The position numbers and the translations under genes were made by a program. Below the pieces are notes generated by a model. The model worked only from the letters and a program-made list of their open reading frames with translations. It made no database searches and was not told the origin of the DNA. Of a DNA stretch of 64,000 nt, positions 6,647 to 15,928 are shown piece after piece (within the stretch, counting starts at the first letter, position 1; every line of letters starts with the position of its first letter). Source of the stretch: Undibacterium umbellatum (lineage in GTDB: Bacteria; Pseudomonadota; Gammaproteobacteria; Burkholderiales; Burkholderiaceae_D); the NCBI RefSeq assembly GCF_014284125.1, contig NZ_JACOFX010000016.1, forward strand, positions 62,001 through 126,000, given 5' to 3'.

Positions 6647-7921
6647 TCAACTCATTTTCAATTCGCTTGAATTCTGCTCCAGCCAGTTTGCTACGCCTGC
6701 CGCAGCAAGCCTTGCGGTAGCGAAACAGGCAGTCAGCAAATAGCCGCCAGTCGGTGCTTCCCAATCCAGCATTTCACCGACAAAAAACAGACCAGGATAG
6801 CGCAGCGCCATGAGATTTTCATCGAGCTCCTCAAAGCGCAGTCCACCGGCACTGCTGATAGCTTCATCTATGGGGCGTGCTGCGTTGAGCACCACAGGCA
6901 ATGCCTTGATGGCCTGTGCCAAGATGGGCGCTTGGGCAAAATCAGTTTTATCCAGGCATTCATGCAACAAAGCCATTTTTAATGCATCCAGACCCAGACG
7001 GCTTTTCAGATGACTGGACAGGGAACGCGAACCACGCGGATGTTCCAGTTCTGCCTGTACTTTCTCCAACGCAGTATCCGGCAATAAATCCAGTTCAAGC
7101 ACAGCTTTACCCTGACTATGTAATTGCTGACGCAGTGCTGCAGACAATGCATAAATCAGGCTGCCTTCGACCCCGCTTTCAGTGATCACAAACTGCCCCT
7201 TGCGCATGGGCTGGCCACTGCCTTGCACCTTGGCTGCCACTGTCAGCAAAGGCTGTCCAGCGAACTTGTCTTTAAAGAAAGCTGTCCAGTTCACATCGAA
7301 GCCGCAATTGGCTGGCTGTAAATCCGCCACATCCAGACCACGCTGTCTCAACAAACTTACCCAGGCACCATCCGAACCCAACCTGGGCCAGCTACCGCCT
7401 CCGAGCGCGAATACCTGCGCTCGTGCAGGCAGGCAGACTTCGCCATCAGGCGTGGCAAAGCGCAATTGGCCTTGCTCATCCCAGCCCAGCCAGCGATGTC
7501 GCATATGAAAGCGCACTCCCTGCTGGCGCAGGCGATGCAGCCAGGCACGCAATAAGGGAGCAGCCTTCATATCAACCGGAAACACCCGCCCGGAACTGCC
7601 TACATAAGTTTCTATACCCAGACCCTTGACCCAGACGCGCAAGGCTGCGGCGTCAAACTGGTCTATGATCGGTGCCAGTTGAAGCTCGCGTTCGGCATAC
7701 CGTGTCATGAAAGAGACAGAATCTTCAGAATGTGTGAGATTCATTCCCCCCTTGCCAGCCATTAAGAACTTGCGTCCTACCGAAGGCATGGCATCATAAA
7801 CATCCACGGCTATACCCTGCAGAGCCAGAGTTTCGGCCGCCATCAGGCCAGCTGGCCCACCACCAATAATGGCAACAATACTGGCTTGTGGATGATGAGA
7901 ATTACTCGCTTTTGTTTGCAT
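6647..7921 (-). CDS. HI0933/YhiN-type NAD(P)/FAD-dependent oxidoreductase
   Basis: 424 residues. A Rossmann FAD-binding motif IIGGGPAGLMAAE is at 18-30, followed by the family-specific GRKFLMAGKGGMNLTHSE segment. A second FAD motif is in the C-terminal GLRFEELDENLMALRYPGLFFVGEMLDWEAPTGGY region. This matches the aminoacetone-oxidase-like HI0933 family, whose physiological reaction is poorly defined. Length fits the family. It is read away from the diguanylate cyclase gene, sharing a 113-bp divergent promoter region. Confidence 0.87.
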   Translation of the reverse strand: MQTKASNSHHPQASIVAIIGGGPAGLMAAETLALQGIAVDVYDAMPSVGRKFLMAGKGGMNLTHSEDSVSFMTRYAERELQLAPIIDQFDAAALRVWVKGLGIETYVGSSGRVFPVDMKAAPLLRAWLHRLRQQGVRFHMRHRWLGWDEQGQLRFATPDGEVCLPARAQVFALGGGSWPRLGSDGAWVSLLRQRGLDVADLQPANCGFDVNWTAFFKDKFAGQPLLTVAAKVQGSGQPMRKGQFVITESGVEGSLIYALSAALRQQLHSQGKAVLELDLLPDTALEKVQAELEHPRGSRSLSSHLKSRLGLDALKMALLHECLDKTDFAQAPILAQAIKALPVVLNAARPIDEAISSAGGLRFEELDENLMALRYPGLFFVGEMLDWEAPTGGYLLTACFATARLAAAGVANWLEQNSSELKMS

Positions 7922-8034
7922 AAGTTTGCGTCATAATATGGTTTTTCATGTGCGGCTTTCCTGCACCGGTACCTGCAAGCAAAGCTGATTTTGTATCTGC
8001 CTGAATTTACCAGAAGTTACAACCAGGTCTCCCT

Positions 8035-9201
8035 ATGGTCAATCTGGATCGTGCTACGCTAGACTTAGTGGTTGCTTGCATCAGCGTGATTTCCATGCTG
8101 GTCATGCTGACTGTTTGGCATATCAACCGTGACATACCCGGCACCGGCGTCTGGGCAGCCGCTGCGTCCATGATCGCACCAGCATTTTTACTGATACGCC
8201 TGATCGACGTCATCAACATCCCCATGTCCCTGATCGTTGCTTTCAATAATTCCCTGACCCTGACCACTACCCTGCTGATGCTGGAAGGCACCCTGCGTTT
8301 TCGCGGTTATCCGTCCCGACTACGCTGGCGCTGGGGTCTGGTACTGATCCCGGCATTTGTCTTGCTGGCCTTCCTCAACCGGGACGACATGATACGCCGA
8401 TATCTGTTCCATGATGTCATCGCTGCCAGCCTGATGTTGAGTAATGCCTTTATTTTGGTCTGGAAAACCCGAGACGTAGACTTGCTGGCCGCCTGCATAG
8501 GTGCGATTTCCCTCGCGATCATGGCAGTTGGTTTTCTTATGCGCTGGCATCTGGCTTTCATTTCGAATAACAATGCAGAACTGGCCAGCCATCCTCTTTT
8601 GAATTTTATCTATCTGCTTGTGGTGCTTTGCTTGCTGGGTTGGACTTATGGCGTCAGTGTCTGCTGTAATTTGCGCGTCCAGAAAAGCATACTGGAGATG
8701 GCTCGCGAAGACGTGCTCACTGGCTTGCCCAACCGCCGCCATGTCGATGAAATGCTGGACAAAGCCATCGCCCAGAGTGGCCGTAACCAGCAAGGTTTTG
8801 GTTTTATCCTGATAGATCTCAATCATTTCAAGTCAGTCAATGACAGATTTGGCCATCAGGCTGGTGACCTGTTACTCAAGGAAGTTGCCAGACGCCTCAA
8901 AAGCTTTTGCCGCCACGCCGACTTTGTAGGCCGCATAGGCGGAGATGAATTCGTGGCCCTGACATTCGGCGTCAATCAGGAATCGCAACTGGACAGCACC
9001 CTGCTACGTTTGAAGAAAATACTCGAAGGCCCCTGCACCATACAAGGCCACACCGTAGAAATCGAGGCCGCCCTGGGCAGTGCCCTCTTCCCCACAGATG
9101 GCCGCAGCGCCGACAAGCTCATGCAAGTCGCCGACCAGCGCATGTATATCGACAAGTCAGTCCCGGAAAATATCCTGGCAGCCGTAACCCAGGGCGCATA
9201 A
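8035..9201 (+). CDS. Membrane-bound diguanylate cyclase (GGDEF)
   Basis: 388 residues. About six hydrophobic segments fill residues 8-210 as an N-terminal membrane sensor. The GGDEF domain follows: DVLTGLPNRR (226-235), the DLNHFKSVND Mg-binding segment, and an intact active-site GGDEF at 302-306. An RxxD inhibitory-site motif (R293, D296) lies exactly five residues before it. It should therefore make cyclic-di-GMP from two GTP with product feedback inhibition. No EAL or HD-GYP domain is fused. A PilZ-like gene and the Pil-Chp cluster in the window are possible downstream partners, which is inference only. Confidence 0.93.
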   Translation: MVNLDRATLDLVVACISVISMLVMLTVWHINRDIPGTGVWAAAASMIAPAFLLIRLIDVINIPMSLIVAFNNSLTLTTTLLMLEGTLRFRGYPSRLRWRWGLVLIPAFVLLAFLNRDDMIRRYLFHDVIAASLMLSNAFILVWKTRDVDLLAACIGAISLAIMAVGFLMRWHLAFISNNNAELASHPLLNFIYLLVVLCLLGWTYGVSVCCNLRVQKSILEMAREDVLTGLPNRRHVDEMLDKAIAQSGRNQQGFGFILIDLNHFKSVNDRFGHQAGDLLLKEVARRLKSFCRHADFVGRIGGDEFVALTFGVNQESQLDSTLLRLKKILEGPCTIQGHTVEIEAALGSALFPTDGRSADKLMQVADQRMYIDKSVPENILAAVTQGA

Positions 9202-9207
9202 AAAAAC

Positions 9208-9229
9208 AAAGCCGGAAAATCCGGCTTTT
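9208..9229 (+). terminator. Intrinsic terminator after the diguanylate cyclase
   Basis: AAAGCCGG, a 5-nt AAAAT loop, then CCGGCTTTT, 6 nt beyond the stop codon. The stem plus T-run is a canonical rho-independent terminator. Confidence 0.85.
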
Positions 9230-9247
9230 AAACTCTCAGTAGTTTTG

Positions 9248-9370
9248 AAATAGGCCTGAGTAAGCGTAGCGAGCGGCCTTAGTTTTAGTTAAGAAGCGCA
9301 GTCGTACTTTAGTACGGCGAGCATCGCAGGCTAAAAATAAGGTCGCGCAGTAGCTTAATCAGGCTTATTT
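9248..9370. repeat. Long imperfect palindrome with a nested hairpin
   Basis: Arms at about 9248-9288 and 9331-9370 are imperfect inverted repeats of about 40 nt (AAATAGGCCTGAGTAAGC against AAATAAGCCTGATTAAGC on the other strand). The spacer contains its own hairpin, CGTAC-TTTA-GTACG at 9303-9316. The outer arm overlaps the stop codon of the minus-strand binding-protein gene. It may act as a bidirectional terminator between convergent genes, or be a REP/BIME-like element. Confidence 0.6.
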
Positions 9371-10471
9371 GGACCAGAATCTTTGATAGTGCGTTCGAAA
9401 ATCATTCGCTGGTTCAAACATATTCTTTTGCCCACCGTCATAAGCGATATTCTGCGCAGTCACCAGATGTGGTGTACCGACAAAGCCGCTGTGTTCTGCA
9501 CCTGCAAATGCGCGATTCAACTCATCGACGATTTGCCAGGCTTGCATGGACAGGGGTTCAGGTACTGTGCCAGACTGCAGGCTATTGGCACGTATGCGCT
9601 TGTACGCCGTCTGCGAACCATCACCAGCAGATACTCCGACCAGTTTGTTATTCGCGATCAGTGCTGCGGTAGCCGGCACTTCCAGTAAATCGAAATAAAA
9701 ATCGTTGACGCCTATCGCATGCGTCCACTTGGCTCCGTGGCGCTTGACCAGGTTTTCTACCACGCCTTTCATTTTGGCATTGGCATCGGCCAGAGGCACA
9801 TCTTCCAGGCTCAGTAATTTGCAACCTTCGCACTGGCGTATGGTTTCAACGATAGCGCTAGATTTGGCCAGCAGAAATGGATTCGTGGAATCAGTAAATA
9901 CGACGATACCAGCTTTGTTGTTTGAATCTACCACTGTATACAAGGCAGCTACTTGAGCGACTTCTTTGGGGTTAGTGGTGATATTCGTGAACAGGCCATC
10001 GGTAGGACCGCTTTTTACGGAGGCATGCCAGCCAACAACAGGCACCTTGGCCTTGGCAGCAGCAGCCATCCCTTTGCCCTGGCTACTGACGTCCACCCCT
10101 GCCAGGACGATGCCGTCCGCTTTCATGTCCAGTGCCTGACTGATGATGGCAGCGCCCTGATTGCAACGACCGCGACAATTGATGGGCAAGACTTCCCAGC
10201 CAGCGCCGGCACTGGCTTCGCGCACACTATTGAATACGCCATTGACACCAGCATCACCCAGATCAGCAGCAATAAAAATAATTTTCTTTTTCTTTTGCAG
10301 TTGCGGTCCTTCTGTAGGACCTTCCCAACGATTCTTCACCGATGCAGCCCTGGCCACCTTGGCATTGGCGCGACTGAGAAATTGCATGGGATTTTCTTGT
10401 GCAGCGGCAGCACTAATGAAACTGAACACAACAAACAACGCGGTCAAGCACTTACTTTTAGTAGCAGTCAT
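9365..10471 (-). CDS. Sugar-type periplasmic substrate-binding protein (Peripla_BP_4)
   Basis: 368 residues with a Sec signal peptide at 1-24 (KCLTALFVVFSFISAAAAQ). The mature part resembles ribose/galactose-type binding proteins: KKIIFIAADLGDAGVNGVF, DGIVLAGVDVSSQGKGMAAA with KVPVVGWHAS, then HAIGVNDFYFD. The CRGRCNQG and CEGCK segments supply cysteine pairs that may form periplasmic disulfides. No ABC permease or ATPase gene is adjacent, so it may serve a distant transporter or a sensory system. The stop codon lies inside a long palindrome shared with the convergent cyclase gene. Confidence 0.8.
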   Translation of the reverse strand: MTATKSKCLTALFVVFSFISAAAAQENPMQFLSRANAKVARAASVKNRWEGPTEGPQLQKKKKIIFIAADLGDAGVNGVFNSVREASAGAGWEVLPINCRGRCNQGAAIISQALDMKADGIVLAGVDVSSQGKGMAAAAKAKVPVVGWHASVKSGPTDGLFTNITTNPKEVAQVAALYTVVDSNNKAGIVVFTDSTNPFLLAKSSAIVETIRQCEGCKLLSLEDVPLADANAKMKGVVENLVKRHGAKWTHAIGVNDFYFDLLEVPATAALIANNKLVGVSAGDGSQTAYKRIRANSLQSGTVPEPLSMQAWQIVDELNRAFAGAEHSGFVGTPHLVTAQNIAYDGGQKNMFEPANDFRTHYQRFWSK

Positions 10472-10781
10472 GATTCTTGGCTGGTCAGGTTGGTAAAAAA
10501 TCTGTAATTACGCAAACTTTAATTCGTGGTTGAAACAAATACTTACAACTGCGCAATGATTATTGCAGAAAAAAGCGTCAAGTAAATAGAGTTTCAGTAC
10601 CACGGCCTCAGCGTCGAATATTAAGCAGAAAATATATTGATATAAAGAATAAAATTTTCCACAAGCAAGAATTTCTTATGGAAAATTTCATTCTTTTAAG
10701 CAACACCTACTAAGACGTACCAATTAACAACAGTTTAAGCTGCACCAATGTGGTACGTGCAACTACAAATTGAGGCTAGCC
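10472..10781. other. Gene-free stretch
   Basis: About 310 bp, AT-rich, between the GIN-protein stop and the binding-protein start, both on the minus strand. It must hold the promoter of the binding-protein gene. Two dyads are visible: AAATTTTCCA ... TGGAAAATTT at about 10651-10688, and ACGTACCA ... TGGTACGT at about 10715-10760. The second could form a terminator-like hairpin. No coding frame looks real. Confidence 0.5.
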
Positions 10782-11585
10782 TTACTCCCAATGTACCTCT
10801 GCCGAGCCGCTGCGCTCTACATTGCGCTTTGCCGGGTTGCCCATGACATGAACATCACCACTCCCTGTGACTTTCAGCTTGATTTCCTGACCTGCAAATA
10901 CTTTGGAGCTGGATGATCCTGTGGAATTCAAATTGACCGCAGCGCTTTTCAAGGCAACGGCTTTCAAGTCACCTGAGCCTGTTAATCTGGCATTAAAGCT
11001 TTTGACCTGGCCTCTAACGATGCTGTCGCCAGAGCCATAGGAAGCAAGTTCCAGTAGCTCCGCTGTCCCAACCCCCAGATTCAGGTCGCCACTGCCATTC
11101 AGGCTGGCAAATACCTGCTGGTATTCGCCATCCAGATTGATATTGCCCGAACCTTGCAGGCTGACTTCAAGTTTGTTGCCTTTGAAGCCCTTGATGACGG
11201 CGTCACCACTGCCGGAAGTCTGCAGCTTTTCCAGGTTAGGCAAACTCAGTTCTATCTTGGTTTGCTCAGTTTTCCCTACCGAAATATAGATCCCACGTGT
11301 GCCTATATACAGGGTATTGCCTTCCAGCCTGGTCGTCACCCGAGAAACCAGCTTGGCGTCACCCTTGACCAGTAATTCTGGCGTGGCAGCTTGTTTCAAG
11401 GCCAGATCTATAGGTCCGCTGAGTATGACATTGACGATGGATGCAGTGACCGGACGAACTTCACTGGCCGCCGAACCGGCAACCGTTACCGTGCTGGCAT
11501 GGGCCCGGATAAAGACCACGCTGGATGCAGTTAAAACCACTGCCAGACCCAACATGCCTACGCCTGTGCGTATGATGTTATTCAT
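10782..11585 (-). CDS. Exported GIN-domain (DUF2807) protein
   Basis: 267 residues. An N-terminal hydrophobic segment (VGMLGLAVVLTASSVVFI, about 8-26) acts as signal peptide or anchor. The rest is a beta-helix-like array of the GIN family with repeated SGSGD-type turns: QTSGSGDAVIKG, LQGSGNINLDG, LNGSGDLNLG, SYGSGDSIV, LTGSGDLKAV and VTGSGDVHVMG. Such proteins are envelope-located and of unknown function. It lies 56 bp downstream of the DUF1700 gene on the same strand; that association is common, and the pair is likely an operon. Confidence 0.85.
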   Translation of the reverse strand: MNNIIRTGVGMLGLAVVLTASSVVFIRAHASTVTVAGSAASEVRPVTASIVNVILSGPIDLALKQAATPELLVKGDAKLVSRVTTRLEGNTLYIGTRGIYISVGKTEQTKIELSLPNLEKLQTSGSGDAVIKGFKGNKLEVSLQGSGNINLDGEYQQVFASLNGSGDLNLGVGTAELLELASYGSGDSIVRGQVKSFNARLTGSGDLKAVALKSAAVNLNSTGSSSSKVFAGQEIKLKVTGSGDVHVMGNPAKRNVERSGSAEVHWE

Positions 11586-11641
11586 TTTTTTCTCCTGAAG
11601 CTAGACTAAAACTAAAAAGGACTACTGCCACTACTTGCTCG

Positions 11642-12394
11642 TCAGGCTGCATGGGAAAGCTGCAGTTGTGACAAGTTCCAGCGCAAATAGTGTTTAAAAC
11701 CGATGAAGGTATATTTGGTCATGAACAGACTGAGCATCATCAAGAGGATGGAACCCAGCAGCAAACCCAGACCTGCGAACAGCTTTTTAACAGAATATTG
11801 ATTACCAACTTCTATATGCAGCTTTTCTGCATGACTTTCTGTGCTGCCCTTCTGTGCTACAACAGATGCGGTCTTACCACTGTCATCCAGTTTTTCACCA
11901 TCTATCAAGATACCCGTTTCAGTAATATCAACGCTGACATTACGATCATGGTGTCTATGTACATGCTGCCTGCCAGCAGGTATATCAACACTGAATTGCT
12001 CGACGCCAGAGATACTGGCCGCAGTGATGCCTATGCCCGCTACATACATCACCAATGCGACAACATAGGTCGAGCACAAGAGACTGAAATACGCCACTGC
12101 AGGTATCAGCATGAACAGATTGAAGATCATCAGACCGATCAGGGCAACCAGCAAACTGGCAACATTACCCAGGTTAAAATTTGTTTTTAATGCTTCATAA
12201 CGTGTGCTGGCGTTCTTTTGCGCCGCCAACAGTTCTGGCTTGGGCAGACCAGCAGCAATTTCCTCTTCCGACTTGCCAGCGGCCATGGCGTCAGTAAACT
12301 TGCGCTCATATTCCCACATGGTGTCTTCGATGACTTTGGCTGGTAAGCCGTCCAGGGCCTGACGCAGCGCGTTCATATATGCAGTCTTGTTCAT
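11642..12394 (-). CDS. DUF1700 (HAAS) membrane protein
   Basis: 250 residues from the ATG at 12394, picked for the GGGAGA site upstream; 42 upstream codons in frame look non-coding. The soluble helical N-terminus (LRQALDGLPAKVIEDTMWEY, EEEIAAGLPKPELLAAQ) is the HAAS/DUF1700 domain. Membrane helices are predicted at about 77-97, 98-125 and 205-228. Residues 131-200 between them look like an extracytoplasmic segment with a His-rich patch (GRQHVHRHHDR). DUF1700 genes often sit beside PadR-type regulators, but none is present here. Role unknown; probably works with the downstream GIN protein. Confidence 0.8.
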   Translation of the reverse strand: MNKTAYMNALRQALDGLPAKVIEDTMWEYERKFTDAMAAGKSEEEIAAGLPKPELLAAQKNASTRYEALKTNFNLGNVASLLVALIGLMIFNLFMLIPAVAYFSLLCSTYVVALVMYVAGIGITAASISGVEQFSVDIPAGRQHVHRHHDRNVSVDITETGILIDGEKLDDSGKTASVVAQKGSTESHAEKLHIEVGNQYSVKKLFAGLGLLLGSILLMMLSLFMTKYTFIGFKHYLRWNLSQLQLSHAA

Positions 12395-12589
12395 TGCCGT
12401 CTCCCGTTCTTGATTTGGTATATTCAGAATAAGCAAAGTAAAGGAAGGCAGCCACAGACTTGCGACAGTGCGCAAATTTCTAGGGATAAACTGCGAAACC
12501 TGAGGATAGTCAGCAGTCATCTAAAGTCGCAACAGAAGGGAATAATATTGGTTTGCTATGACATGAGCATGTCACCCTGAGACAGGCTA

Positions 12590-14149
12590 CTAAGTTGGCC
12601 ACTGGACCGATGTTGCATTAAAATTTAGCCATTCCTGCAAGTGACTGGCATCTTCACCCAGTAAGTGCAAACCCAGACGACTGCGGCGCCAGAGTATATC
12701 GTCAACCGTACGCGCCCATTCATGCTTGACCAGATAGGCCGCTTCTGCGGTATACAAGCCGGGTACCAGCATTTCACCCATATCGGCCAGCGAATATTTA
12801 TCTTTCAACAAAACATGAATGCGACTGCCATAGGCATGTGCATAGCGTTCTGCCAGATGCGGTGGCAGCCAGGCATATTGCTGCTGGCATTGCTGTATGA
12901 ATAAGGGAAATTCGCTGACAGCGCGATTTTCCGGGGATTCACTATAAATATCACCGCCGGGCAGGCAGGCATGCTCGGTCCAGGCAGTATTGGCATTGTT
13001 GAGCAGGGGAGCCAGTATGGACAGTGCTTCTTCAGCCAGTTTGCGGTATGTGGTGATTTTGCCACCAAACACATTCAAGACTGGCGCACCGGCAGTATCG
13101 AGTTCCAGGCTATAGTCACGGGTCAGGGCAGCGGCCTTTTCCTTGCCTCCCACAACCGGCTCTTCCACCAGCGGGCGCACACCGGAATAAGACCACAACA
13201 CATCGGCAGGACTGATTGCCTGGGTAAAATAATGGCTGGCCAACCCGCACAGATAGGCTACTTCTTCCTCGCTGATCGAGACTTCATCCAGCGAGCCCTG
13301 GTAATCCAGGTCGGTCGTGCCTATCAGGGTAAAGTCTTGTTCATAAGGGATGGCAAACACGATGCGGCCATCGGGATGCTGGAAAATATAGGCATAAGGA
13401 TGATGAAATAAACGCCGCACGACTATATGGCTACCCTTGATCAGTCTCAGGGTTTTTGCTGCCCCCTGATGCAGAACCTGCTGCAGGGTATTGACGGCCC
13501 AGGGGCCGGTGGCATTCACCAGACTACGGCTTTGCACCATCATCATGCTGCCGTCCGCCGTTTGCAATTGCACCAGCCAGTACTGCTCTTGCCGTCTGGC
13601 AGAGACACAACGGGTGCGTGTCATGATGACAGCACCTTTTTCTGCCGCCTGCATGGCATTCAAGACAACCAAACGGGCATCATTGACCCAGCCATCTGAA
13701 TAGGCAAAACCACGGCGGAAGTCAGCGAGCAGGGGTTGCCCGGCGATATGTTTTTGCAAATTGATGGATTCAGCACCAGGCAACAATTCGCGTTTCGCCA
13801 GATGGTCATACAGGAACAAGCCTGCCCTGATCATCCAGGCCGGGCGCTGTCCTTTATCATGCGGCATGACAAAGCGCAACGGACTGATGATATGTGGGGC
13901 AGAACGCATGAGCACTTCGCGCTCTTGCAAAGCCTTGCGCACCAGGCCAAATTCATAATATTCAAGATAACGCAAACCGCCATGGATAAGCTTGGTCGAT
14001 GCGGATGATGTATGGGAAGCCAGGTCGTCTTTTTCACACAAGAGTACGCTCAAGCCACGGCCAGCAGCGTCGCGCGCTATACCCGCACCATTAATGCCCC
14101 CGCCGATGACGAGCACATCGACTTCCCGCATGGCAGGCTTGCTCTTCAT
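12590..14149 (-). CDS. glpD: Glycerol-3-phosphate dehydrogenase (aerobic, FAD)
   Basis: 519 residues, normal for GlpD. FAD-binding motif VLVIGGGINGAGIARDAAGRG is at about 12-32, then the family signature SASTKLIHGGLRYLEYYEF (49-67). The C-terminal DAO_C domain contains VLNVFGGKITTYRKLAEEA. It oxidises sn-glycerol 3-phosphate to dihydroxyacetone phosphate and passes electrons to quinone at the inner membrane. The ATG overlaps the stop of the upstream SMP-30-like gene (ATGA). No glpK, glpF or glpR lies in the window. Identification is confident. Confidence 0.93.
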   Translation of the reverse strand: MKSKPAMREVDVLVIGGGINGAGIARDAAGRGLSVLLCEKDDLASHTSSASTKLIHGGLRYLEYYEFGLVRKALQEREVLMRSAPHIISPLRFVMPHDKGQRPAWMIRAGLFLYDHLAKRELLPGAESINLQKHIAGQPLLADFRRGFAYSDGWVNDARLVVLNAMQAAEKGAVIMTRTRCVSARRQEQYWLVQLQTADGSMMMVQSRSLVNATGPWAVNTLQQVLHQGAAKTLRLIKGSHIVVRRLFHHPYAYIFQHPDGRIVFAIPYEQDFTLIGTTDLDYQGSLDEVSISEEEVAYLCGLASHYFTQAISPADVLWSYSGVRPLVEEPVVGGKEKAAALTRDYSLELDTAGAPVLNVFGGKITTYRKLAEEALSILAPLLNNANTAWTEHACLPGGDIYSESPENRAVSEFPLFIQQCQQQYAWLPPHLAERYAHAYGSRIHVLLKDKYSLADMGEMLVPGLYTAEAAYLVKHEWARTVDDILWRRSRLGLHLLGEDASHLQEWLNFNATSVQWPT

Positions 14150-15279
14150 TTTTTGACCAGATGATTCGGTAACCAGCCTATGCCATGGGCATGCAGGCTC
14201 TGTATGTATAAACGGTCTTCCGTCTCAGTGACGCCCGTGGTTTCTGGATATCGGCCGGTCGGGTCCTGCAAATCGGCGACGATTTTTCCGGCTTCGTTAA
14301 ATGCCAGCACATGGCCATAGGCGGGTGGCACTGGCCACAACACACGCGGCAGGCGCAAGGTGATGCTGCGTAACCAGGGTTGTTCTGCCATGTCATCAAT
14401 CGCAGCGCCGCGTGGCTTGGCCAAACCCAGCCAGATACGGCCATCAAGGCCACGCATGAGATTGTCAGGGTAACCTGGCAAATCACGCAGCAAGAGACGG
14501 GCCAGTTTTTTATCTGGCTTGTTTTTCAAGTGCAACTGATGGGCATCGATCGAAATTCTCCAGATGCGGTACTCGCCTGTTTCGGCAACAATCAGGTGCT
14601 GCTCGTCTGCGCTGAGTACCAGGCCATTGGCAAAACACAGGCCGTCAGCAATGACGCGCGTCTGTTTGCTGGCGGGGTCGTATTCCAGTACGCGCCCGGT
14701 AGAAGAGTGTTCGAGGATGTCAAGAACGCTGGCATGGAAGGTGCCGCCAGATTCCCTGGCACCAAAGCGTTGCGATGCATCGGTGAAATAAATCTTGCCA
14801 GTTTTGGCGACCACCACGGCATCCGCATACAAAATTGGACTATCCCCGATTTTGTCGGTGAGTACCGTTATTTGCTTGTCAGGTGAAATCGAGAGTATGC
14901 CGCGAAAGGCATCGGCAGCGATCATATTGCCTGCAGCATCAAACATGAAACCCAGTACCCGTCCGCCGGTATTCACCCAGACTTCACGCTGGCTGCCGTC
15001 GGCCTGCATGCGCAAAATCGCGCCGGATGTCACGGCGGCATACAACTTGCCATCCGGGCCTATGGCGATATGCTCAGGGCCGGTTTCTTCACCTATTGCT
15101 ATGGTTTTCAATGCCGCCAGTTTTTCATTGCGGGCATGCGGTGGTGAATAACCAGCAAAAGGCGTGGCTTGCCAGGCGACGGGGTTGATAGGCACAGGTG
15201 CCAGCAAGAGATAGATAAGAACGGTAGCCAGCAAGGCCAGCGCCAGCAACAGCAGGCGTATGATCCATTTCTTCAACAC
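14146..15279 (-). CDS. SMP-30/strictosidine-synthase-like membrane-anchored beta-propeller
   Basis: 377 residues. An N-terminal signal-anchor (WIIRLLLLALALLATVLIYLLL, about 5-27) precedes a six-bladed propeller with GPEHIAIGPDGKLYA, GRVLGFMFDAAGN, KIYFTDAS, FANGLVLSADEQHLIVAET and GYPDNLMRGLDGRIWLGL. This is the SMP-30/gluconolactonase and strictosidine-synthase/APMAP superfamily. Bacterial members are probable periplasmic lactonases or esterases. It is the first gene of a coupled pair with glpD, but a functional link to glycerol metabolism is not established. Confidence 0.82.
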   Translation of the reverse strand: MLKKWIIRLLLLALALLATVLIYLLLAPVPINPVAWQATPFAGYSPPHARNEKLAALKTIAIGEETGPEHIAIGPDGKLYAAVTSGAILRMQADGSQREVWVNTGGRVLGFMFDAAGNMIAADAFRGILSISPDKQITVLTDKIGDSPILYADAVVVAKTGKIYFTDASQRFGARESGGTFHASVLDILEHSSTGRVLEYDPASKQTRVIADGLCFANGLVLSADEQHLIVAETGEYRIWRISIDAHQLHLKNKPDKKLARLLLRDLPGYPDNLMRGLDGRIWLGLAKPRGAAIDDMAEQPWLRSITLRLPRVLWPVPPAYGHVLAFNEAGKIVADLQDPTGRYPETTGVTETEDRLYIQSLHAHGIGWLPNHLVKK

Positions 15280-15424
15280 TTATCTCCTCGCATTTCAAGA
15301 CTACGCAACAGGAATCCCCAAGGGGGTATCCCCGGCAATTCTGTATTTTGCACTGTCCGGATAATATTTTGATATTTATTTTACGAGATGTTGCAATGAG
15401 GCAGAAAATGGCGTGCTCAGGATT

Positions 15425-15928
15425 TTAACCAAGGCAGCGCACAGCGTCGTAAGTGCGCAACCAGGTCATTTGCAAAATACGCGCGTCATTGCTGGCGCGA
15501 TGACGGGAAATATTCAAATCTTCCTGCACCTGGTGCTTGGTTGCATGCCACAGGCTTTCTTGCTGCGGACTGATGATTTCGCGCAAATCTGCCAGGCGAA
15601 AATTAGGGACCCTGTCGACAGCATCATATAAGCGCGCCATCCAGACGTAGTCCTGGGTCCAGCCGTCGGTATAGACTGTCAGCCCGGCCAGCAGGGTATT
15701 GAGTTGTTCCGTCACCAGGCTGACGGATTTGCCTCTTTCGACCAGGATTTCACGCGGGATGCGGTGTATGAGTGCGGCATGAACATCCCAGTGCTGCCAC
15801 TCAGATTCCGGCCTGATCAGCGTGCACCAGCCTTCGCCATGACGACGTGAGAAGCCAACCTCAATCGGATAGCTACCTTTGCCAAAGCCCGAAGCTTCGA
15901 AATCAATCACGATAGGCACGGTCATCAT
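15425..15928 (-). CDS. DEDDh-type 3'-5' exonuclease-like protein
   Basis: 167 residues. The first acidic motif is IDFEASGFGKGSYPIEVG, with D9 and E11. A middle region has YTDGWTQDYVWMARLYDAV with the second Asp, and the C-terminus has HRASNDARIL, supplying the catalytic His and the last Asp. The arrangement matches RNase T/DnaQ-like exonucleases, in a small stand-alone form. Target nucleic acid unknown. It stands alone on the minus strand between the SMP-30-like gene and the divergent dsbA-like gene. Confidence 0.75.
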   Translation of the reverse strand: MMTVPIVIDFEASGFGKGSYPIEVGFSRRHGEGWCTLIRPESEWQHWDVHAALIHRIPREILVERGKSVSLVTEQLNTLLAGLTVYTDGWTQDYVWMARLYDAVDRVPNFRLADLREIISPQQESLWHATKHQVQEDLNISRHRASNDARILQMTWLRTYDAVRCLG

